DNA from: Schumannella soli
GTDB lineage: Bacteria; Actinomycetota; Actinomycetes; Actinomycetales; Microbacteriaceae
Direction of reading: 5' to 3'
Assembly: GCF_006517435.1 (NCBI RefSeq)
Contig: NZ_VHQG01000004.1
Location: forward strand, 186,001 to 250,000
DNA length: 64,000 bases
Shown: piece by piece, positions 9,120 through 18,737 of the stretch
How positions within the stretch are numbered: the stretch's first letter is position 1
How the letters are laid out: the number at the start of each line of letters is the position of its first letter
The notes under the pieces: generated by a model
The model's input: only the letters and a program-made list of their open reading frames with translations
Told to the model about the DNA's origin: nothing
Databases searched by the model: none
Position numbers and translations under genes: made by a program

Positions 9120-10148
9120 ATGGCCGAATCGCCCACGCCCCGCGTCGCCGTCTACATCGACTTCGACAACATCGTCATGTCGAACTACGACCGCACCTTC
9201 CGCCCCGAGGGCCGTGAGGCCTGGCGCCGCGACAACGCCCGCGCCCACGTCATGGGATCGGCGAGCGTCGTCGGCGGCAAGCTCAAGCAGGCCGAGGTCG
9301 ACCTGGGCGCGATCCTCGACTACGGCTCCTCCTTCGGCCCCGTCGTCGTCTCGCGCGCCTACGCCGACTGGTCGGTTCCGGCGAACGCGAGCTACTACGC
9401 ACAGCTCACCGACCGCGCGATCGACCTGACACAGCTGTTCCAGTCGGCGAGCGGCAAGAACGGCGCCGACATCCGACTCTCGGTGGATGTCGTCGAAGAC
9501 CTCTTCCGCCTGCCCGACGTCACGCACGTGGTGATCGTCGCCGGCGACTCCGACTACGTCGCCCTCGCCCAGCGCGCCCGACGTCTCGGCCGCGTCGTCG
9601 TCGGCGTGGGCGTCGGCGGCTCGACCGGCGCCGCGCTCATCAAGGCCTGCGACGTCTTCACCCTCTACGAAGACCTGCCCGGCCTGCTCGACGACGAGAT
9701 CGACGACGAGGACGACGACGAGGACGCGGAGGACTCCACCACCCGCCCCGCACCGGCGACGTCGAGCAGCGTGCCGACTTCGGCGCCGACCGGCGACGGA
9801 GCGGATGCCGCGGCATCCGCCGCCACCGGAACCGCCGACGGCGTCGTCGCGACCTCCGGCGGGCGAGTCGCCGCCGACGCGACGCCGCGCATGTCGAAGG
9901 CCGCCGCATCCAAGCTGCTCGTGCGGGCCATGCAGCTCGTCACCGAGAAGGACGACGAGGAGTGGCTGCACCCCAGCGAGGTGAAGGCGCAGATGCTGCG
10001 CCTCAACTCCGCGTTCCGCGAGCGCTCGCTCGGCTACGAGACCTTCACCGACTTCCTCACCTCGCGCCAGGGCCTCGTCGAGATCAAGCCGAAGACCCAG
10101 CCCAACGAGCGCCGCCTGAAGCTCCGCCCGCACACGCGCGGGGAATGA
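9120..10148 (+). CDS. NYN domain protein with C-terminal OST-HTH/LOTUS-like domain
   Basis: 342 residues. The NYN (PIN-like) nuclease domain spans about residues 8-190, starting VAVYIDFDNIVMSN with the acidic metal-binding residues, and continuing through IRLSVDVVEDLF and VIVAGDSDYVALAQRARR. A very acidic linker (DDEIDDEDDDEDAED) and an Ala/Thr-rich stretch lead to a C-terminal helical domain (about 258-335, KLLVRAMQLVTEKDDEEWLH ... RRLKLRP) of OST-HTH/LOTUS type, a putative RNA-binding module. This pairing is known for predicted RNA-processing proteins. TAGGCT at 9108-9113 lies 6 nt before the ATG, suggesting a leaderless mRNA. Confidence 0.85.
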   Translation: MAESPTPRVAVYIDFDNIVMSNYDRTFRPEGREAWRRDNARAHVMGSASVVGGKLKQAEVDLGAILDYGSSFGPVVVSRAYADWSVPANASYYAQLTDRAIDLTQLFQSASGKNGADIRLSVDVVEDLFRLPDVTHVVIVAGDSDYVALAQRARRLGRVVVGVGVGGSTGAALIKACDVFTLYEDLPGLLDDEIDDEDDDEDAEDSTTRPAPATSSSVPTSAPTGDGADAAASAATGTADGVVATSGGRVAADATPRMSKAAASKLLVRAMQLVTEKDDEEWLHPSEVKAQMLRLNSAFRERSLGYETFTDFLTSRQGLVEIKPKTQPNERRLKLRPHTRGE

Positions 10149-10279
10149 CACCCGAACGCGCGTCTTCAGAACCGATGCAGCGAGCACGTAAAGTGAGCAC
10201 GACCCAGAACTACTGACCCCGCTCGCACTTTCGCGCCGGCTTCTGCCCGGCTCGGGCCCGACTCGAATAACAAGCGTCC

Positions 10280-10933
10280 ATGTACCGTTCAACCATGATT
10301 GGCCAGCGACCAACAGACACCCCGCGATCAATCGATCAGGTGCGCCATCTAGCGCGGGTTCTCGTCATAGACGACCACGCGTTCACCTATCAGAGGCTAT
10401 TCACGCGTGACGGCTACAAGATCGAACGTTGGGCCGAGATCAAGAACCTGCATCAGCTTACCGACGGTGACTTTCACCTCATCCTGCTTGATATTCAGGG
10501 AGTCGGCCTGGCGGAAAGCCGCGCAAAACAGGGGTTTGGCATCCTCGAGCACATTAAGCAAACTAATCCCGCACAGCCCGTCGTAGTTTATTCCTCAAAG
10601 CCGTATTCAATCCGCGACACCCGCTATATTCGACTGGCAGATGGATTCCTCGACAAAGAGTCTGATTATGTCGAATTCAAATCGATTGTCGATAAATTGA
10701 TCGTCGCCCAGACCTCTCCCGGCTACTTCATCGCAAGGATGAACGAGCAGCTCGGAGAGACAGCTGCCAGCGTGCCTAAGGCAGTACCTCTCGCCTTGAG
10801 GGCGGTGCAGTCAGGAAATCCGCAGCGCCTAAAGCGATATCTCGACAAATATGTCCCCGATACACAAAAGGTCGACATCGCACTAAAAGTTGTCTCGGTC
10901 GGCATCTCGGTATTGGGCGCGCTGTCCTCATGA
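10280..10933 (+). CDS. atypical response-regulator receiver protein, no known output domain
   Basis: 217 residues. A receiver domain occupies about residues 25-140: acidic pair in VLVIDDHAF, phospho-acceptor Asp in LILLDIQG (near residue 70), the Ser/Thr in VVYSSK and the Lys in FLDKES. No DNA-binding or enzymatic output domain follows. Instead there is a 70-residue tail ending in a hydrophobic or amphipathic segment (VDIALKVVSVGISVLGALSS) that could touch a membrane or a partner. The stop overlaps the next start (ATGA), tying it to the kinase-like gene. ATG at 10280 or 10295; neither has a clear ribosome-binding site. Composition indicates foreign origin. Confidence 0.7.
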   Translation: MYRSTMIGQRPTDTPRSIDQVRHLARVLVIDDHAFTYQRLFTRDGYKIERWAEIKNLHQLTDGDFHLILLDIQGVGLAESRAKQGFGILEHIKQTNPAQPVVVYSSKPYSIRDTRYIRLADGFLDKESDYVEFKSIVDKLIVAQTSPGYFIARMNEQLGETAASVPKAVPLALRAVQSGNPQRLKRYLDKYVPDTQKVDIALKVVSVGISVLGALSS

Positions 10934-12093
10934 CAGGCGATGTCTGGAGACTGTTTCCATTTCCCACTACCACTGGATCAGTTGATTCCGACGGGAGTCT
11001 CATCGGAGTTCATCCCGATTGCATAGTGTGCCCGCGGCGAGAGTGCAGCAAGGACGACCGCGCGCCAATCGGCGAACCCCGCACTTGCCGATACGGAATC
11101 ACGTACGCTCGCGTAGATTCCGAAAGAGTGGTGTTCGGTGTTCTAGCCACCGGCACCACGTCTCAGTCGTCCCGGCTAAGAAATCGTCTGCGTCAAGAAC
11201 CTTCGCGCCGCGTCCAGGCAAAACAGGTGACAACAGCGATCGATTCCGCTCGAGAGCTGGGCGTCGGAATCAACGCGGATTTCGACTACCTTCGAGAGCA
11301 GATGCTCAACGAGCTAATCGAGGACCCACGAATCCATTCCGCTTTGGCGGCGCAACTGCGACAGAGCTTCGACAAAAACATTCAGCAGAGTCACGATTTT
11401 CTGCAGCTTGCAAAACTAGTTCGCGGACATGCGGAGGGCCTGCTTAGAGAGAAGAGCCCAGACAGACCGCTCTCCGAAGCGGCACAGTTCGCGCCCACTG
11501 AGGGATCGATCTTCTACGCCGCCCAGCTGATGATTCGAAAGCTAGACTCTCTGGCTTTTCTTGAGGACCCGATGCGCTCCCGCGATGATGTTGACACCTT
11601 TACTTTTCATTCGGTCTTTCGCACCTACACTCTGATCTACCAGTGGCAGGCTCGCGAGCGCGAGATTACGTTGAAACTCGACGGCGGGTCATGGGGCACC
11701 TGCACTTATAACAAGAACGCGATCGGAGCAGTCCTGCAGGGCATTCTCGACAATCTCGTCAAGTACGCCCCGCCAGGTTCGACTGCCGCAATGCGGCTCG
11801 ACGAACGACGAGATCGCGTCATCGCCAGCTTCACTTCACTGGGCCCGATCATTCTCGAATCCGAGCGAAGTGCGATTTTTCTTCCTGGAGTTCGAGGCTC
11901 GGCGCCAATCGCCGCGTCCGTTGACGGGCAAGGTATCGGGCTAGCCACTGCTCACCAGATCTCCGAAACGCTCGGATTGAAGTTGTCGGTCACCCAATCC
12001 GAGACAGCAGATGGCAAGTATCGCGATTACTACAGCACAACCTTCTCATTCGAGGTCGAGCTCGACGCCCCTCCGCCAACTCCGCGCGAATGA
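10930..12093 (+). CDS. kinase-like HATPase protein with N-terminal four-cysteine motif
   Basis: 387 residues, no transmembrane segment. The N-terminus carries C31-x2-C34-x4-C39-x13-C53 (ending CRYG), a possible Zn or Fe-S site. The middle is helical and could be a dimerisation/phospho-acceptor helix, but the usual HE(L/D)RTP box is absent; the best candidate is the His in QQSHDFLQLAK. The C-terminal HATPase_c domain has an N-box-like ILDNLVKYAPPG (near residue 270) and a G2-like GQGIGLATAHQI (near 332), with a weak G1 box. It overlaps the receiver gene by 4 nt and presumably acts with it. I do not recognise a named family; signal and role are unknown. Confidence 0.65.
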   Translation: MTGDVWRLFPFPTTTGSVDSDGSLIGVHPDCIVCPRRECSKDDRAPIGEPRTCRYGITYARVDSERVVFGVLATGTTSQSSRLRNRLRQEPSRRVQAKQVTTAIDSARELGVGINADFDYLREQMLNELIEDPRIHSALAAQLRQSFDKNIQQSHDFLQLAKLVRGHAEGLLREKSPDRPLSEAAQFAPTEGSIFYAAQLMIRKLDSLAFLEDPMRSRDDVDTFTFHSVFRTYTLIYQWQAREREITLKLDGGSWGTCTYNKNAIGAVLQGILDNLVKYAPPGSTAAMRLDERRDRVIASFTSLGPIILESERSAIFLPGVRGSAPIAASVDGQGIGLATAHQISETLGLKLSVTQSETADGKYRDYYSTTFSFEVELDAPPPTPRE

Positions 12094-12100
12094 ACCGGGA

Positions 12101-12142
12101 ACGAGTGAGGGGCTGGATGCGCGCATCCAGCCCCTCACTCGT
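12101..12142. terminator. perfect 42-nt palindrome, bidirectional terminator
   Basis: Each 21-nt half is the exact reverse complement of the other (half begins ACGAGTGAGGGGCTGGATGC). It starts 7 nt after the kinase-like gene and ends 5 nt before the gatB stop on the opposite strand, so it serves two convergent genes. It also marks the right edge of the low-G+C islet. Confidence 0.85.
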
Positions 12143-12147
12143 GTCGC

Positions 12148-13662
12148 CTACGCCTGGGCGCGCTCCAGTACGAGCTCGCGCACGCGGGCCGCGTCGGCCT
12201 GGCCCTTCATCGCCTTCATGACCGCGCCGATGACGGCGCCGGCGGCCTGCACCTTGCCGTCGCGGATCTTCTCGAGCACGTCGGGCTGGGCGGCGAGAGC
12301 CTCGTCGATCGCGGCGATCAAGGGGCCGTCGTCGGAGACGAGCTTGAGGCCGCGCTTCTCGACGACCTCGGCCGCGGAGCCCTCGCCCTCGATGACGCCC
12401 TCGATGACCTGGCGGGCGAGCTTGTCGTTGAGGATGCCGTCGTCGACGAGCGACTGCACCTCGGCGACCGCGGTCGCGGTGATCAGCTCGGCCGGCTCGG
12501 CGCCCTTCGTGTTGGCGATGCGGGCGATCTCGCCCGTCCACCACTTGCGTGCCTGGGCGGGGGCGACGCCGGCGGCGACCGTGTCCTCGATCTCGGCGAG
12601 GAGGCCGCTGTTCTTCACGTCGCGGAACTCCAGCTCGGTGAAGCCCCACTCCTCGAGCAGGCGACGGCGGCGCACGGCGGGCGCCTCGGGCAGGGCCGCG
12701 CGCAGCTGCGCGATCAGCTCGGCCGAGGGCTGCACGGGCAGCAGATCGGGCTCGGGGAAGTAGCGGTAGTCGTCGGCATCCGACTTGGGACGACCGGGCG
12801 AGGTGGTGCCGGTGTCCTCGTGCCAGTGACGGGTCTCCTGCGTGATCGTGCCGCCCTTGGCGAGGATCGCCGCCTGGCGCTGGATCTCGTAGCGCACCGC
12901 GCGCTCGACGCTGCGCATCGAGTTGACGTTCTTCGTCTCGGTGCGGGTGCCGAGCTTCTCCTGGCCGCGCGGACGCAGCGACACGTTCGCGTCGCAGCGC
13001 AGGTTGCCGAGCTCCATGCGCGCCTCGCTGATGCCGAGGGAGCGGACGATGTCGCGGATCGTCGACACGTAGGCCTTGCCCACCTCGGGCGCACGGCCCT
13101 CGGCGCCGAAGATCGGCTTCGTCACGATCTCGACGAGCGGGACGCCCGCGCGGTTGTAGTCGACGAGCGAGTACTCGGCGCCCTGGATGCGGCCGGTCGC
13201 GCCGCCGACGTGGGTCAGCTTGCCCGCATCCTCTTCCATGTGCGCCCGCTCGATCGGCACGGTGAACACGGTGCCGTCCTCGAGCTCGATGTCGACCGAG
13301 CCCTCGAAGGCGATCGGCTCGTCGAACTGGCTGATCTGGTAGTTCTTCGCGAGGTCGGGGTAGAAGTAGTTCTTCCGCGCGAAGCGCGAGCTCTCAGCGA
13401 TCGAGCAGCCCAGCGCGAGGCCCAGCGAGATCGAGTAGTGCACGGCGGTCTCGTTGACGACCGGGAGGGATCCCGGGAGTCCGAGATCGACCGGGGTGAT
13501 CTGCGTGTTGGGCGACGCGCCGTGGTTGTCGGCGAACGCGGGGTTCGGGGCGTCGGAGAACATCTTCGTGCGGGTCGACAGCTCGACGTGCACCTCGAAA
13601 CCGAGCACCGGCTCGTAGAGTTCGAGGGCCTTGTCGTAGTCCATGAGTTCGGCGCGGGCCAT
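12148..13662 (-). CDS. gatB: Asp-tRNA(Asn)/Glu-tRNA(Gln) amidotransferase subunit B
   Basis: 504 residues, normal length for GatB. It begins near [20 protein letters not shown], has [19 protein letters not shown] and the catalytic kinase region, then the C-terminal helical and YqeY-like tail ([24 protein letters not shown]). GatB activates and binds the misacylated tRNA in the GatCAB complex, which makes Gln-tRNA(Gln) or Asn-tRNA(Asn). It is separated from gatA-gatC by a small opposite-strand gene. Start ATG at 13662 is 7 nt from TAGACT (13670-13675), a leaderless-type start; a second ATG at 13644 is possible. Confidence 0.97.
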   Translation of the reverse strand: MARAELMDYDKALELYEPVLGFEVHVELSTRTKMFSDAPNPAFADNHGASPNTQITPVDLGLPGSLPVVNETAVHYSISLGLALGCSIAESSRFARKNYFYPDLAKNYQISQFDEPIAFEGSVDIELEDGTVFTVPIERAHMEEDAGKLTHVGGATGRIQGAEYSLVDYNRAGVPLVEIVTKPIFGAEGRAPEVGKAYVSTIRDIVRSLGISEARMELGNLRCDANVSLRPRGQEKLGTRTETKNVNSMRSVERAVRYEIQRQAAILAKGGTITQETRHWHEDTGTTSPGRPKSDADDYRYFPEPDLLPVQPSAELIAQLRAALPEAPAVRRRRLLEEWGFTELEFRDVKNSGLLAEIEDTVAAGVAPAQARKWWTGEIARIANTKGAEPAELITATAVAEVQSLVDDGILNDKLARQVIEGVIEGEGSAAEVVEKRGLKLVSDDGPLIAAIDEALAAQPDVLEKIRDGKVQAAGAVIGAVMKAMKGQADAARVRELVLERAQA

Positions 13663-13739
13663 GCGGACGAGTCTACCGACGACGAGTCCCCCCAAATGCT
13701 GACTAGCCGTCGCATTCCCCGCCGTGGGACGGTCAGGGC

Positions 13740-14084
13740 ATGACCTTGCCGGAGGCGTTCCTCACCGTGGTGATCGCCTTCGTCGTCATCGGCGGCGGCA
13801 TCCTCGCCGTGCAGCGCTGGCTGTCGTGGATCGCCCTGCGCATCGAGCCCTTCGACGGGCAGAAGCTCGAGCCGATCATCTGGCCGGCGCGCGCCGATCC
13901 GCCCCAAGTGCCGACACCGGAGTCGCTCGCCGCCCGCGCGGCGTCCCTCGCCGAGAGCGGCGTCGAGCTCACGACCCTGAGCGCCGCCCTCGCCGCCCGC
14001 ACGGCCTCGCTCGCCGCCGGCAACGCGCGTCTGCGCGACCTGCGCGAGACGCACACCGACGCCGCGCGCCGCGTCGCCTCCTGA
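13740..14084 (+). CDS. small single-span membrane protein (114 aa), unknown function
   Basis: The N-terminal helix (about residues 5-27, [20 protein letters not shown]) would anchor the protein. The rest is polar, with an Ala-rich helical region ([14 protein letters not shown] ... [14 protein letters not shown]) likely to form a coiled coil. It is divergently oriented from gatB and lies between gatB and gatA, on the opposite strand to both. No clear ribosome-binding site. I do not recognise a family. Confidence 0.6.
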   Translation: MTLPEAFLTVVIAFVVIGGGILAVQRWLSWIALRIEPFDGQKLEPIIWPARADPPQVPTPESLAARAASLAESGVELTTLSAALAARTASLAAGNARLRDLRETHTDAARRVAS

Positions 14085-14156
14085 CGACGCAGCGCGCCGC
14101 ATCCATCCCGCGCGGCATCCGGTGTCCGTATTCGGCACGATCCCGGGAGACGACGT

Positions 14157-14182
14157 CGGCCCCGCGCGGATGCACGGGGCCG
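14157..14182. terminator. candidate hairpin terminator between convergent genes
   Basis: An 8-bp stem (CGGCCCCG / CGGGGCCG) with a 10-nt loop, 44 nt after the gatA stop and 73 nt after the small membrane gene. Weaker than the other terminators in this window. Confidence 0.5.
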
Positions 14183-14225
14183 AGGAGTCAGAGGCTGGTC
14201 GCCTCGCTGGAGCTGACGCGGAAGA

Positions 14226-15731
14226 TCAGAGCTGAGGAGCCCGATGCAGCAGCGGCCCGCCCCAGCGGTCGACGAGCAGCGCCTCGAGAGCGGCGCCCAC
14301 GTGGTACAGCCGTTCGTCAGCGCGGGCCGGGGCCATGAACTGGATGCCGACCGGCAGCCCGTCCTCGTCGGCCAGACCCGCCGGCAGCGAGATTCCGGGA
14401 ACGCCCGCGAGGTTCGCGGGGATCGTGGTGAGGTCGTTGAGGTACATCGACAGCGGGTCGGCGGTCTTCTCGCCGAACTTGAACGCCGTGGTCGGCGCCG
14501 AGGGCGAGACCAGCACATCCACCTTCTCGAACGCGGCCGAGAAGTCCTGCTGGATGAGCGTGCGCACCTTCTGCGCGCTGCCGTAGTAGGCGTCGTAGTA
14601 GCCGGCCGAGAGCGCGTAGGTGCCGAGGATGATGCGGCGCTTCACCTCGGGGCCAAAGCCCTGCTCGCGGGTCGCGGCCATGACCTGCTCGACCGTGCCG
14701 CCGCCCTGCGGGGTGACGCGCAGACCGAATCGCACGGAGTCGAACTTGGCCAGGTTGCTCGACGCCTCGGCGGGGAGGATCAGGTAGTAGGCCGAGATCG
14801 CGTACTCGAAGTTCGGGGCGGCGACCTCGACGATCTCGGCGCCGTTCTGCTCGAGCAGCTCGAGCGACTCGCGGAAGCGGGCGAGAACGCCGGGCTGGAA
14901 GCCCTCGCCGCCGGCGAGCTCCTTCACGACGCCGACCTTGAGTCCCTTGAGCGAGCCCTCCTGGGCGCCGCGGCGGGCGGCCTGCTCGAAGCTGGGCCAG
15001 ACGTCGGTGAGCGAGGTGGAGTCGCGCGGGTCGTGGCCGCCGATCACGTCGTGCAGCAGCGCCGCATCCAGCACCGTGCGCGTGACCGGGCCGACCTGGT
15101 CGAGCGACGAGGCGAGCGCGATCGCGCCGTAGCGCGAGACGCCGCCGTAGGTGGGCTTGACGCCGACCGAGCCGGTGACGGCGGCGGGCTGACGGATCGA
15201 GCCGCCCGTGTCGGAGCCGAGGGCGAGAGGCGCCTCGAAGGCAGCGACGGCCGCGGCCGAGCCGCCGCCGGAGCCGCCGGGGATGCGCTCGAGATCCCAC
15301 GGGTTGCGGGTCGGGCCATAGGCCGAGTACTCGGTGGAGGAGCCCATCGCGAACTCGTCCATGTTCGTCTTGCCGAGCGGCACGAGGCCGTTCTCGCGCA
15401 GCTTGCGCACCGGCGTCGCGTCGTAGGGCGGGACCCAGCCCTCGAGGATGCGGCTGCCGGCGGTCGACGGCATGTCGACCGTGCACAGCACGTCCTTGAT
15501 CGCGACGGGCACGCCGGCGAGGGTCGGCAGCTGCTCGCCGGCGGCGCGGCGCGCGTCGATCGCCTCGGCGGTCGCGATCGCCTGCTCGCTGACGTGCAGG
15601 TAGGAGTTGACGCTCGGCTCGACGGCCGCGATGCGGTCGAGGTGCGCGCGGGTGACCTCGGCGCTCGAGACCTCGCCGGCGGCGAGCTTCGCGGCCAGGT
15701 CGGCGGCGGTGGCGGTGATCAGCTCGCTCAC
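14226..15731 (-). CDS. gatA: Asp-tRNA(Asn)/Glu-tRNA(Gln) amidotransferase subunit A
   Basis: 501 residues with the amidase signature. The catalytic Lys is in VPVAIKDVL (near residue 79), the cis-Ser and nucleophile Ser are in [13 protein letters not shown] and [12 protein letters not shown] (about 152-185). GatA releases ammonia from glutamine and passes it to GatB for transamidation of misacylated tRNA. Its ATG overlaps the gatC stop (ATGA), so the two are coupled; gatB is downstream but separated by an opposite-strand gene. Confidence 0.98.
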   Translation of the reverse strand: MSELITATAADLAAKLAAGEVSSAEVTRAHLDRIAAVEPSVNSYLHVSEQAIATAEAIDARRAAGEQLPTLAGVPVAIKDVLCTVDMPSTAGSRILEGWVPPYDATPVRKLRENGLVPLGKTNMDEFAMGSSTEYSAYGPTRNPWDLERIPGGSGGGSAAAVAAFEAPLALGSDTGGSIRQPAAVTGSVGVKPTYGGVSRYGAIALASSLDQVGPVTRTVLDAALLHDVIGGHDPRDSTSLTDVWPSFEQAARRGAQEGSLKGLKVGVVKELAGGEGFQPGVLARFRESLELLEQNGAEIVEVAAPNFEYAISAYYLILPAEASSNLAKFDSVRFGLRVTPQGGGTVEQVMAATREQGFGPEVKRRIILGTYALSAGYYDAYYGSAQKVRTLIQQDFSAAFEKVDVLVSPSAPTTAFKFGEKTADPLSMYLNDLTTIPANLAGVPGISLPAGLADEDGLPVGIQFMAPARADERLYHVGAALEALLVDRWGGPLLHRAPQL

Positions 15732-16027
15732 TGCTCCTCCCCCAGGATCGCGCTGACCTTGAATCGGTCGGAGGCGTGCTCGGGGGCGCCGGCCAGGGCC
15801 TCGGCGGGCGTGAGGGTCTCACCGGGAACGTCGGGGCGGAACACGTTGCTCAGCGGGATCGGGTGGCTGGTCGCCTCGACGTCGGGCGTGGCCACCTCGC
15901 TCACCTTGGCGACGTTGTCGACGATGGAACCCAGTTCGCCCGTGAGCTTCTGGATCTCGTCGTCGGTGAGGGCGATGCGGGCGAGGTCGGCCAGGTGGGC
16001 CACGACCTCGGGCGTGATTTCAGACAT
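15728..16027 (-). CDS. gatC: Asp-tRNA(Asn)/Glu-tRNA(Gln) amidotransferase subunit C
   Basis: 99 residues, typical GatC length. [20 protein letters not shown] at the N-terminus and the central loop with [20 protein letters not shown] are characteristic. GatC acts as a belt joining GatA and GatB. A GGAGAC ribosome-binding site precedes the ATG, and a TAGACT box about 45 nt upstream of the start (near 16069 on this strand) is a likely -10 element. First gene of the gatC-gatA operon. Confidence 0.97.
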   Translation of the reverse strand: MSEITPEVVAHLADLARIALTDDEIQKLTGELGSIVDNVAKVSEVATPDVEATSHPIPLSNVFRPDVPGETLTPAEALAGAPEHASDRFKVSAILGEEQ

Positions 16028-16212
16028 GCGTCTCCGTCGCGCGTGGGCTTCAGGGGGAACCGCACCAGTCTAGGCGGGCGGGGCGGGGTCGCTCGGCGGG
16101 TGCTCGCGCCGCGCTCGGCGACACTCGCGGTCGGCCGGGTCGCGCATCCACCCCAACGTTTCCTTTCGGGCGCGCGTCGAACAGGATGAGAGGAACGACG
16201 AGGAGGGGGACC

Positions 16213-16833
16213 ATGCTCCGGATCACCACAGGGATCACCGCAGGAGATCGACTCAGCGCCGTGCGCGCGGCCGTCGCGGGCGCGGGAGCGGCGCTGCTGG
16301 CGCTCGGCCTGCTGAGCGGCTGCGCGAGCGGGAGCTCGGACGGGGCCGCGCCCGGCGCCGGCGGGTCGGGATCGGCGAGCGCGACCCCGGGCGGCGACGA
16401 GTCGGCCGGGTCGCAGGGTTCAGGCGGATCGTCGGGCGGGTCGCTCGAGGCCGACGTCGCCCAGCTCTGGCTGCTCACCTCGATCACCGACGACCAGGGC
16501 ACGCTCGCCCCGCCCACGGTCTCGGCGACGCTCGATCTGCGCGAGGACGGCAGGTTCTCGGGCAACGGCGGCTGCAACGGCTTCGGCGCGGACGTGAAGG
16601 TCGGCGACTCGGGTCACGTGACGGTCGGGCCGATCGTCTCGACGAAGCGCGCCTGCGCCGAGCGGTCCGCGAACGAGCAGGAGACGCGCTACCTCGCGGC
16701 GCTGCAGAAGGCGGATGCCGTGAAGCGCAGCGGTGACGGGCTCATCGTGTCGGGCGACGGCATTCAGCTCGTCTACGCGCCCGACGCGACCAAGTCGGCC
16801 GGGCCGAAGACGGACGGCGACCAGCCGAGCTGA
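16213..16833 (+). CDS. META domain lipoprotein (HslJ-like)
   Basis: 206 residues. A signal sequence with lipobox LLSGC, a Gly/Ser-rich spacer, then a META/HslJ domain with WLLTSI, the GNGGCNGF core and TKRACAERSANEQETRYLAAL. Such proteins are lipid-anchored on the outside of the membrane and are often stress-linked, but their biochemical activity is unknown. The ATG at 16213 is preceded by AGGAGGGGG, one of the best ribosome-binding sites in the window. Divergent from gatC; a REP-like hairpin element follows its stop. Confidence 0.85.
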   Translation: MLRITTGITAGDRLSAVRAAVAGAGAALLALGLLSGCASGSSDGAAPGAGGSGSASATPGGDESAGSQGSGGSSGGSLEADVAQLWLLTSITDDQGTLAPPTVSATLDLREDGRFSGNGGCNGFGADVKVGDSGHVTVGPIVSTKRACAERSANEQETRYLAALQKADAVKRSGDGLIVSGDGIQLVYAPDATKSAGPKTDGDQPS

Positions 16834-16834
16834 G

Positions 16835-16900
16835 CGCCGCACGATCTCGGTCTCGCCGCGGGATATCGTGCGGCGAAACCAGGATCGCCGCGCGATCCTG
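16835..16900. repeat. REP-like palindromic element, copy 1
   Basis: Two hairpins in tandem: CGCCGCACGAT (16835-16845) with ATCGTGCGGCG (16865-16875), and CAGGATCG (16880-16887) with CGATCCTG (16893-16900). In reverse complement it matches most of the element at 42539-42608. It lies between convergent genes and may also terminate transcription. Confidence 0.6.
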
Positions 16901-16913
16901 AGGTGCTGGGACG

Positions 16914-18671
16914 TCAGAGGCGCACGACGCGGACGAAACGGACCGTGAGGTCGTCGGCGTCCGCGGCGACGCCGAGGCGGAGGCGGTGATCGCCGCCGAG
17001 GGCGCCCGGCGGCAGCGCGACGGTCGCCGTCATCCACTTTCCCGAGTCGGTGCGCGGAATGCGCGCCGCCGCGGCGCCGACCGGCGTCGTGACGGTCACG
17101 TCACCCGAGCCCTCGTCGAGATAGGTGACCTTGAGCACCGCGCCGCCAGCAGAGGAGTCGGCGGCGGAGTCGGCCGCGGCCGCCGCCGCGAAGCGCGCAT
17201 CCACGTCGAAGACGAACCCGGTGTCGCCGCCCGCGACGTCGGTCGTGAGCCCTTCCCAGGCCGTGCCGTTGTCCTTCTCGAGCACGTTCCGGTGCACGTC
17301 GGCGTCGCTGCGATGCGCGACCGAGCCGGGCTCGTCGACCTGCACGAGCCAGCGCTCGAGGTTGCGGATGCGCCGGTCGATCGCAGTGTCGTCGGCCGTG
17401 CGCAGCTCGGCCCACGCATCCGAGCTGGTCGAGGCGGTCTGGCCCATCGAGAGCCGCACCCAGTCCCAGTGCTTCGCGAACCGCGACAGGTACGAGTCGC
17501 TCGGCACGACGTAGATCCAGTTCATGCGCAGCTGCAGCGCCTTGAGGTTCGATTGCCGCACGGCGTAGTAGGGATCATCGGTCTCGTAGCCGCAGGCGGT
17601 GTAGCACTCGTTCTCGGTCGCGACGATGCGGGTGCCGTCGTGGATGGGCAGGCTCTCGTCGACCACGAGGTGGCCGTCCTTCTGCACGCTCGAGCCGTAG
17701 GCGGGGGCGTCGCTGAGGTGGAAGTTCGACAGCTCGGTGATGCCGGTGCGGATGCCGAGGCCGTCATCCACCGCCTCCTTCGCGAGCAGGTCGTCTTTCG
17801 CGCCGAACGGCCCCCAGGGGTGGTCTTCGCCCGTGAAGACGAGCTTGTCCGCGTCCGGTCCGAAGACCTCGACGAGGTCGCTCCAGGCGTGCGAGTACCA
17901 GGTGCTGTACTGCTTCCAGGTCAGATCGCCCTTCTTCGCGGCGTCGCTGATGATGTCGTAGTCGAACTCGGCCCAGGTGAAGGCGCCGGGCACGTAGACG
18001 AAGCGCAGCTTCGGGTCGGCGGCGAGACCCTGATCGCGGAACAGCGCGCGGTAGGTCGCGAGCAGGTGCGACCAGACGCACTCGTCCCAGATCGGGAGGT
18101 GGCGCTCGCCGTCGTAGTCGGGTCCGTAGGTCGTGACCCCGCAGTCGGCGGCCACGCGCTTCGGCGCCCAGTCCTTCCCGCTCGCGAAGAGGCGCATCCA
18201 GTAGCCGCCTCCGCTCGCCCGGGCGGCCTCCAGCTGCGCGTCGAGCGAGGCGAAGTCCATGCCCTGGGCCGCGCCTTTCGCGGCGCCGTCGATCGCGTCG
18301 TCGGCCTTCGGCGCGATCTGCCGCCAGCTCACGTCGACGCTGCGCACGCCGACGCCCCACCGCTCATCCGCCTGTTCGCTGAAGAAGCCCGAGTTGGCGG
18401 CCGGACGCGCGCTCGCGGGCAGGCTCCAGTCGTCGCCGGCGCGCACGGTCACCCCCCTGTCGCCGGCGCCGAGGAAGTCGTAGGCCGGGCCGCCGTGCAC
18501 GGTCAGCCCGTTGCCCTGGTCATCGACGCCGCTCGTGTCGTCGGTGCGGGTCGAGGTGGATGCGGCGGACGGCGACGGCGACGGTGACGGGCCGCCGGTG
18601 CACGCGGCGAGCACGAGGAGAGTCGCGCCGGCCAGCAGGGCGACGGCGAGGCGAGTGCGCGCGGGAATCAT
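16914..18671 (-). CDS. secreted lipoprotein, probable glycoside-hydrolase-like TIM barrel
   Basis: 585 residues. Signal sequence with lipobox VLAACTGG, a Pro/Ser-rich spacer, and a long domain with recurring aromatic and acidic motifs (YWMRLFASGKDW, VPGAFTWAEFDYD, LVFTGEDHPWG, RIVATENECY, LRMNWIYVVP) as in TIM-barrel glycosidases. The last 140 residues look like a beta-rich carbohydrate-binding-type module. No GH family was identified, so the enzymatic role is inference from fold-like features and from its place after the PfkB kinase of sugar importer A (66-nt gap). The start is uncertain: ATG 18671 gives the best signal peptide, GTG 18722 is in frame. Confidence 0.55.
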   Translation of the reverse strand: MIPARTRLAVALLAGATLLVLAACTGGPSPSPSPSAASTSTRTDDTSGVDDQGNGLTVHGGPAYDFLGAGDRGVTVRAGDDWSLPASARPAANSGFFSEQADERWGVGVRSVDVSWRQIAPKADDAIDGAAKGAAQGMDFASLDAQLEAARASGGGYWMRLFASGKDWAPKRVAADCGVTTYGPDYDGERHLPIWDECVWSHLLATYRALFRDQGLAADPKLRFVYVPGAFTWAEFDYDIISDAAKKGDLTWKQYSTWYSHAWSDLVEVFGPDADKLVFTGEDHPWGPFGAKDDLLAKEAVDDGLGIRTGITELSNFHLSDAPAYGSSVQKDGHLVVDESLPIHDGTRIVATENECYTACGYETDDPYYAVRQSNLKALQLRMNWIYVVPSDSYLSRFAKHWDWVRLSMGQTASTSSDAWAELRTADDTAIDRRIRNLERWLVQVDEPGSVAHRSDADVHRNVLEKDNGTAWEGLTTDVAGGDTGFVFDVDARFAAAAAADSAADSSAGGAVLKVTYLDEGSGDVTVTTPVGAAAARIPRTDSGKWMTATVALPPGALGGDHRLRLGVAADADDLTVRFVRVVRL

Positions 18672-18737
18672 GCGCTCAGTGTGCGATCCGGTCGATGACG
18701 CCAGGATGACGAGGCCGCGCACGACCCGCGCCCGACA

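Larger units (their letters stand above)
10200..12100. other. low-G+C islet carrying a two-gene signalling module
   Basis: Base composition drops sharply here: two sampled 60-base lines (10561 and 10681) each contain 30 G+C, against 46 in the line at 13921, and codons such as aaa, aat, ata and tta that are rare elsewhere are common. The shift begins just after the NYN gene and ends at the palindrome 12101-12142. No integrase, transposase, direct repeat or tRNA is visible at the edges. Horizontal transfer is the likely explanation. Confidence 0.7.

Noticed and set aside
10200-12100. Prophage or integrative element at the low-G+C islet
   Set aside because: Only two genes, no integrase, no structural phage genes and no flanking direct repeats were visible.
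12101-12142. Perfect palindrome at the islet edge considered as an attachment site
   Set aside because: No second copy at the left edge of the islet and it fits a bidirectional terminator between convergent genes.
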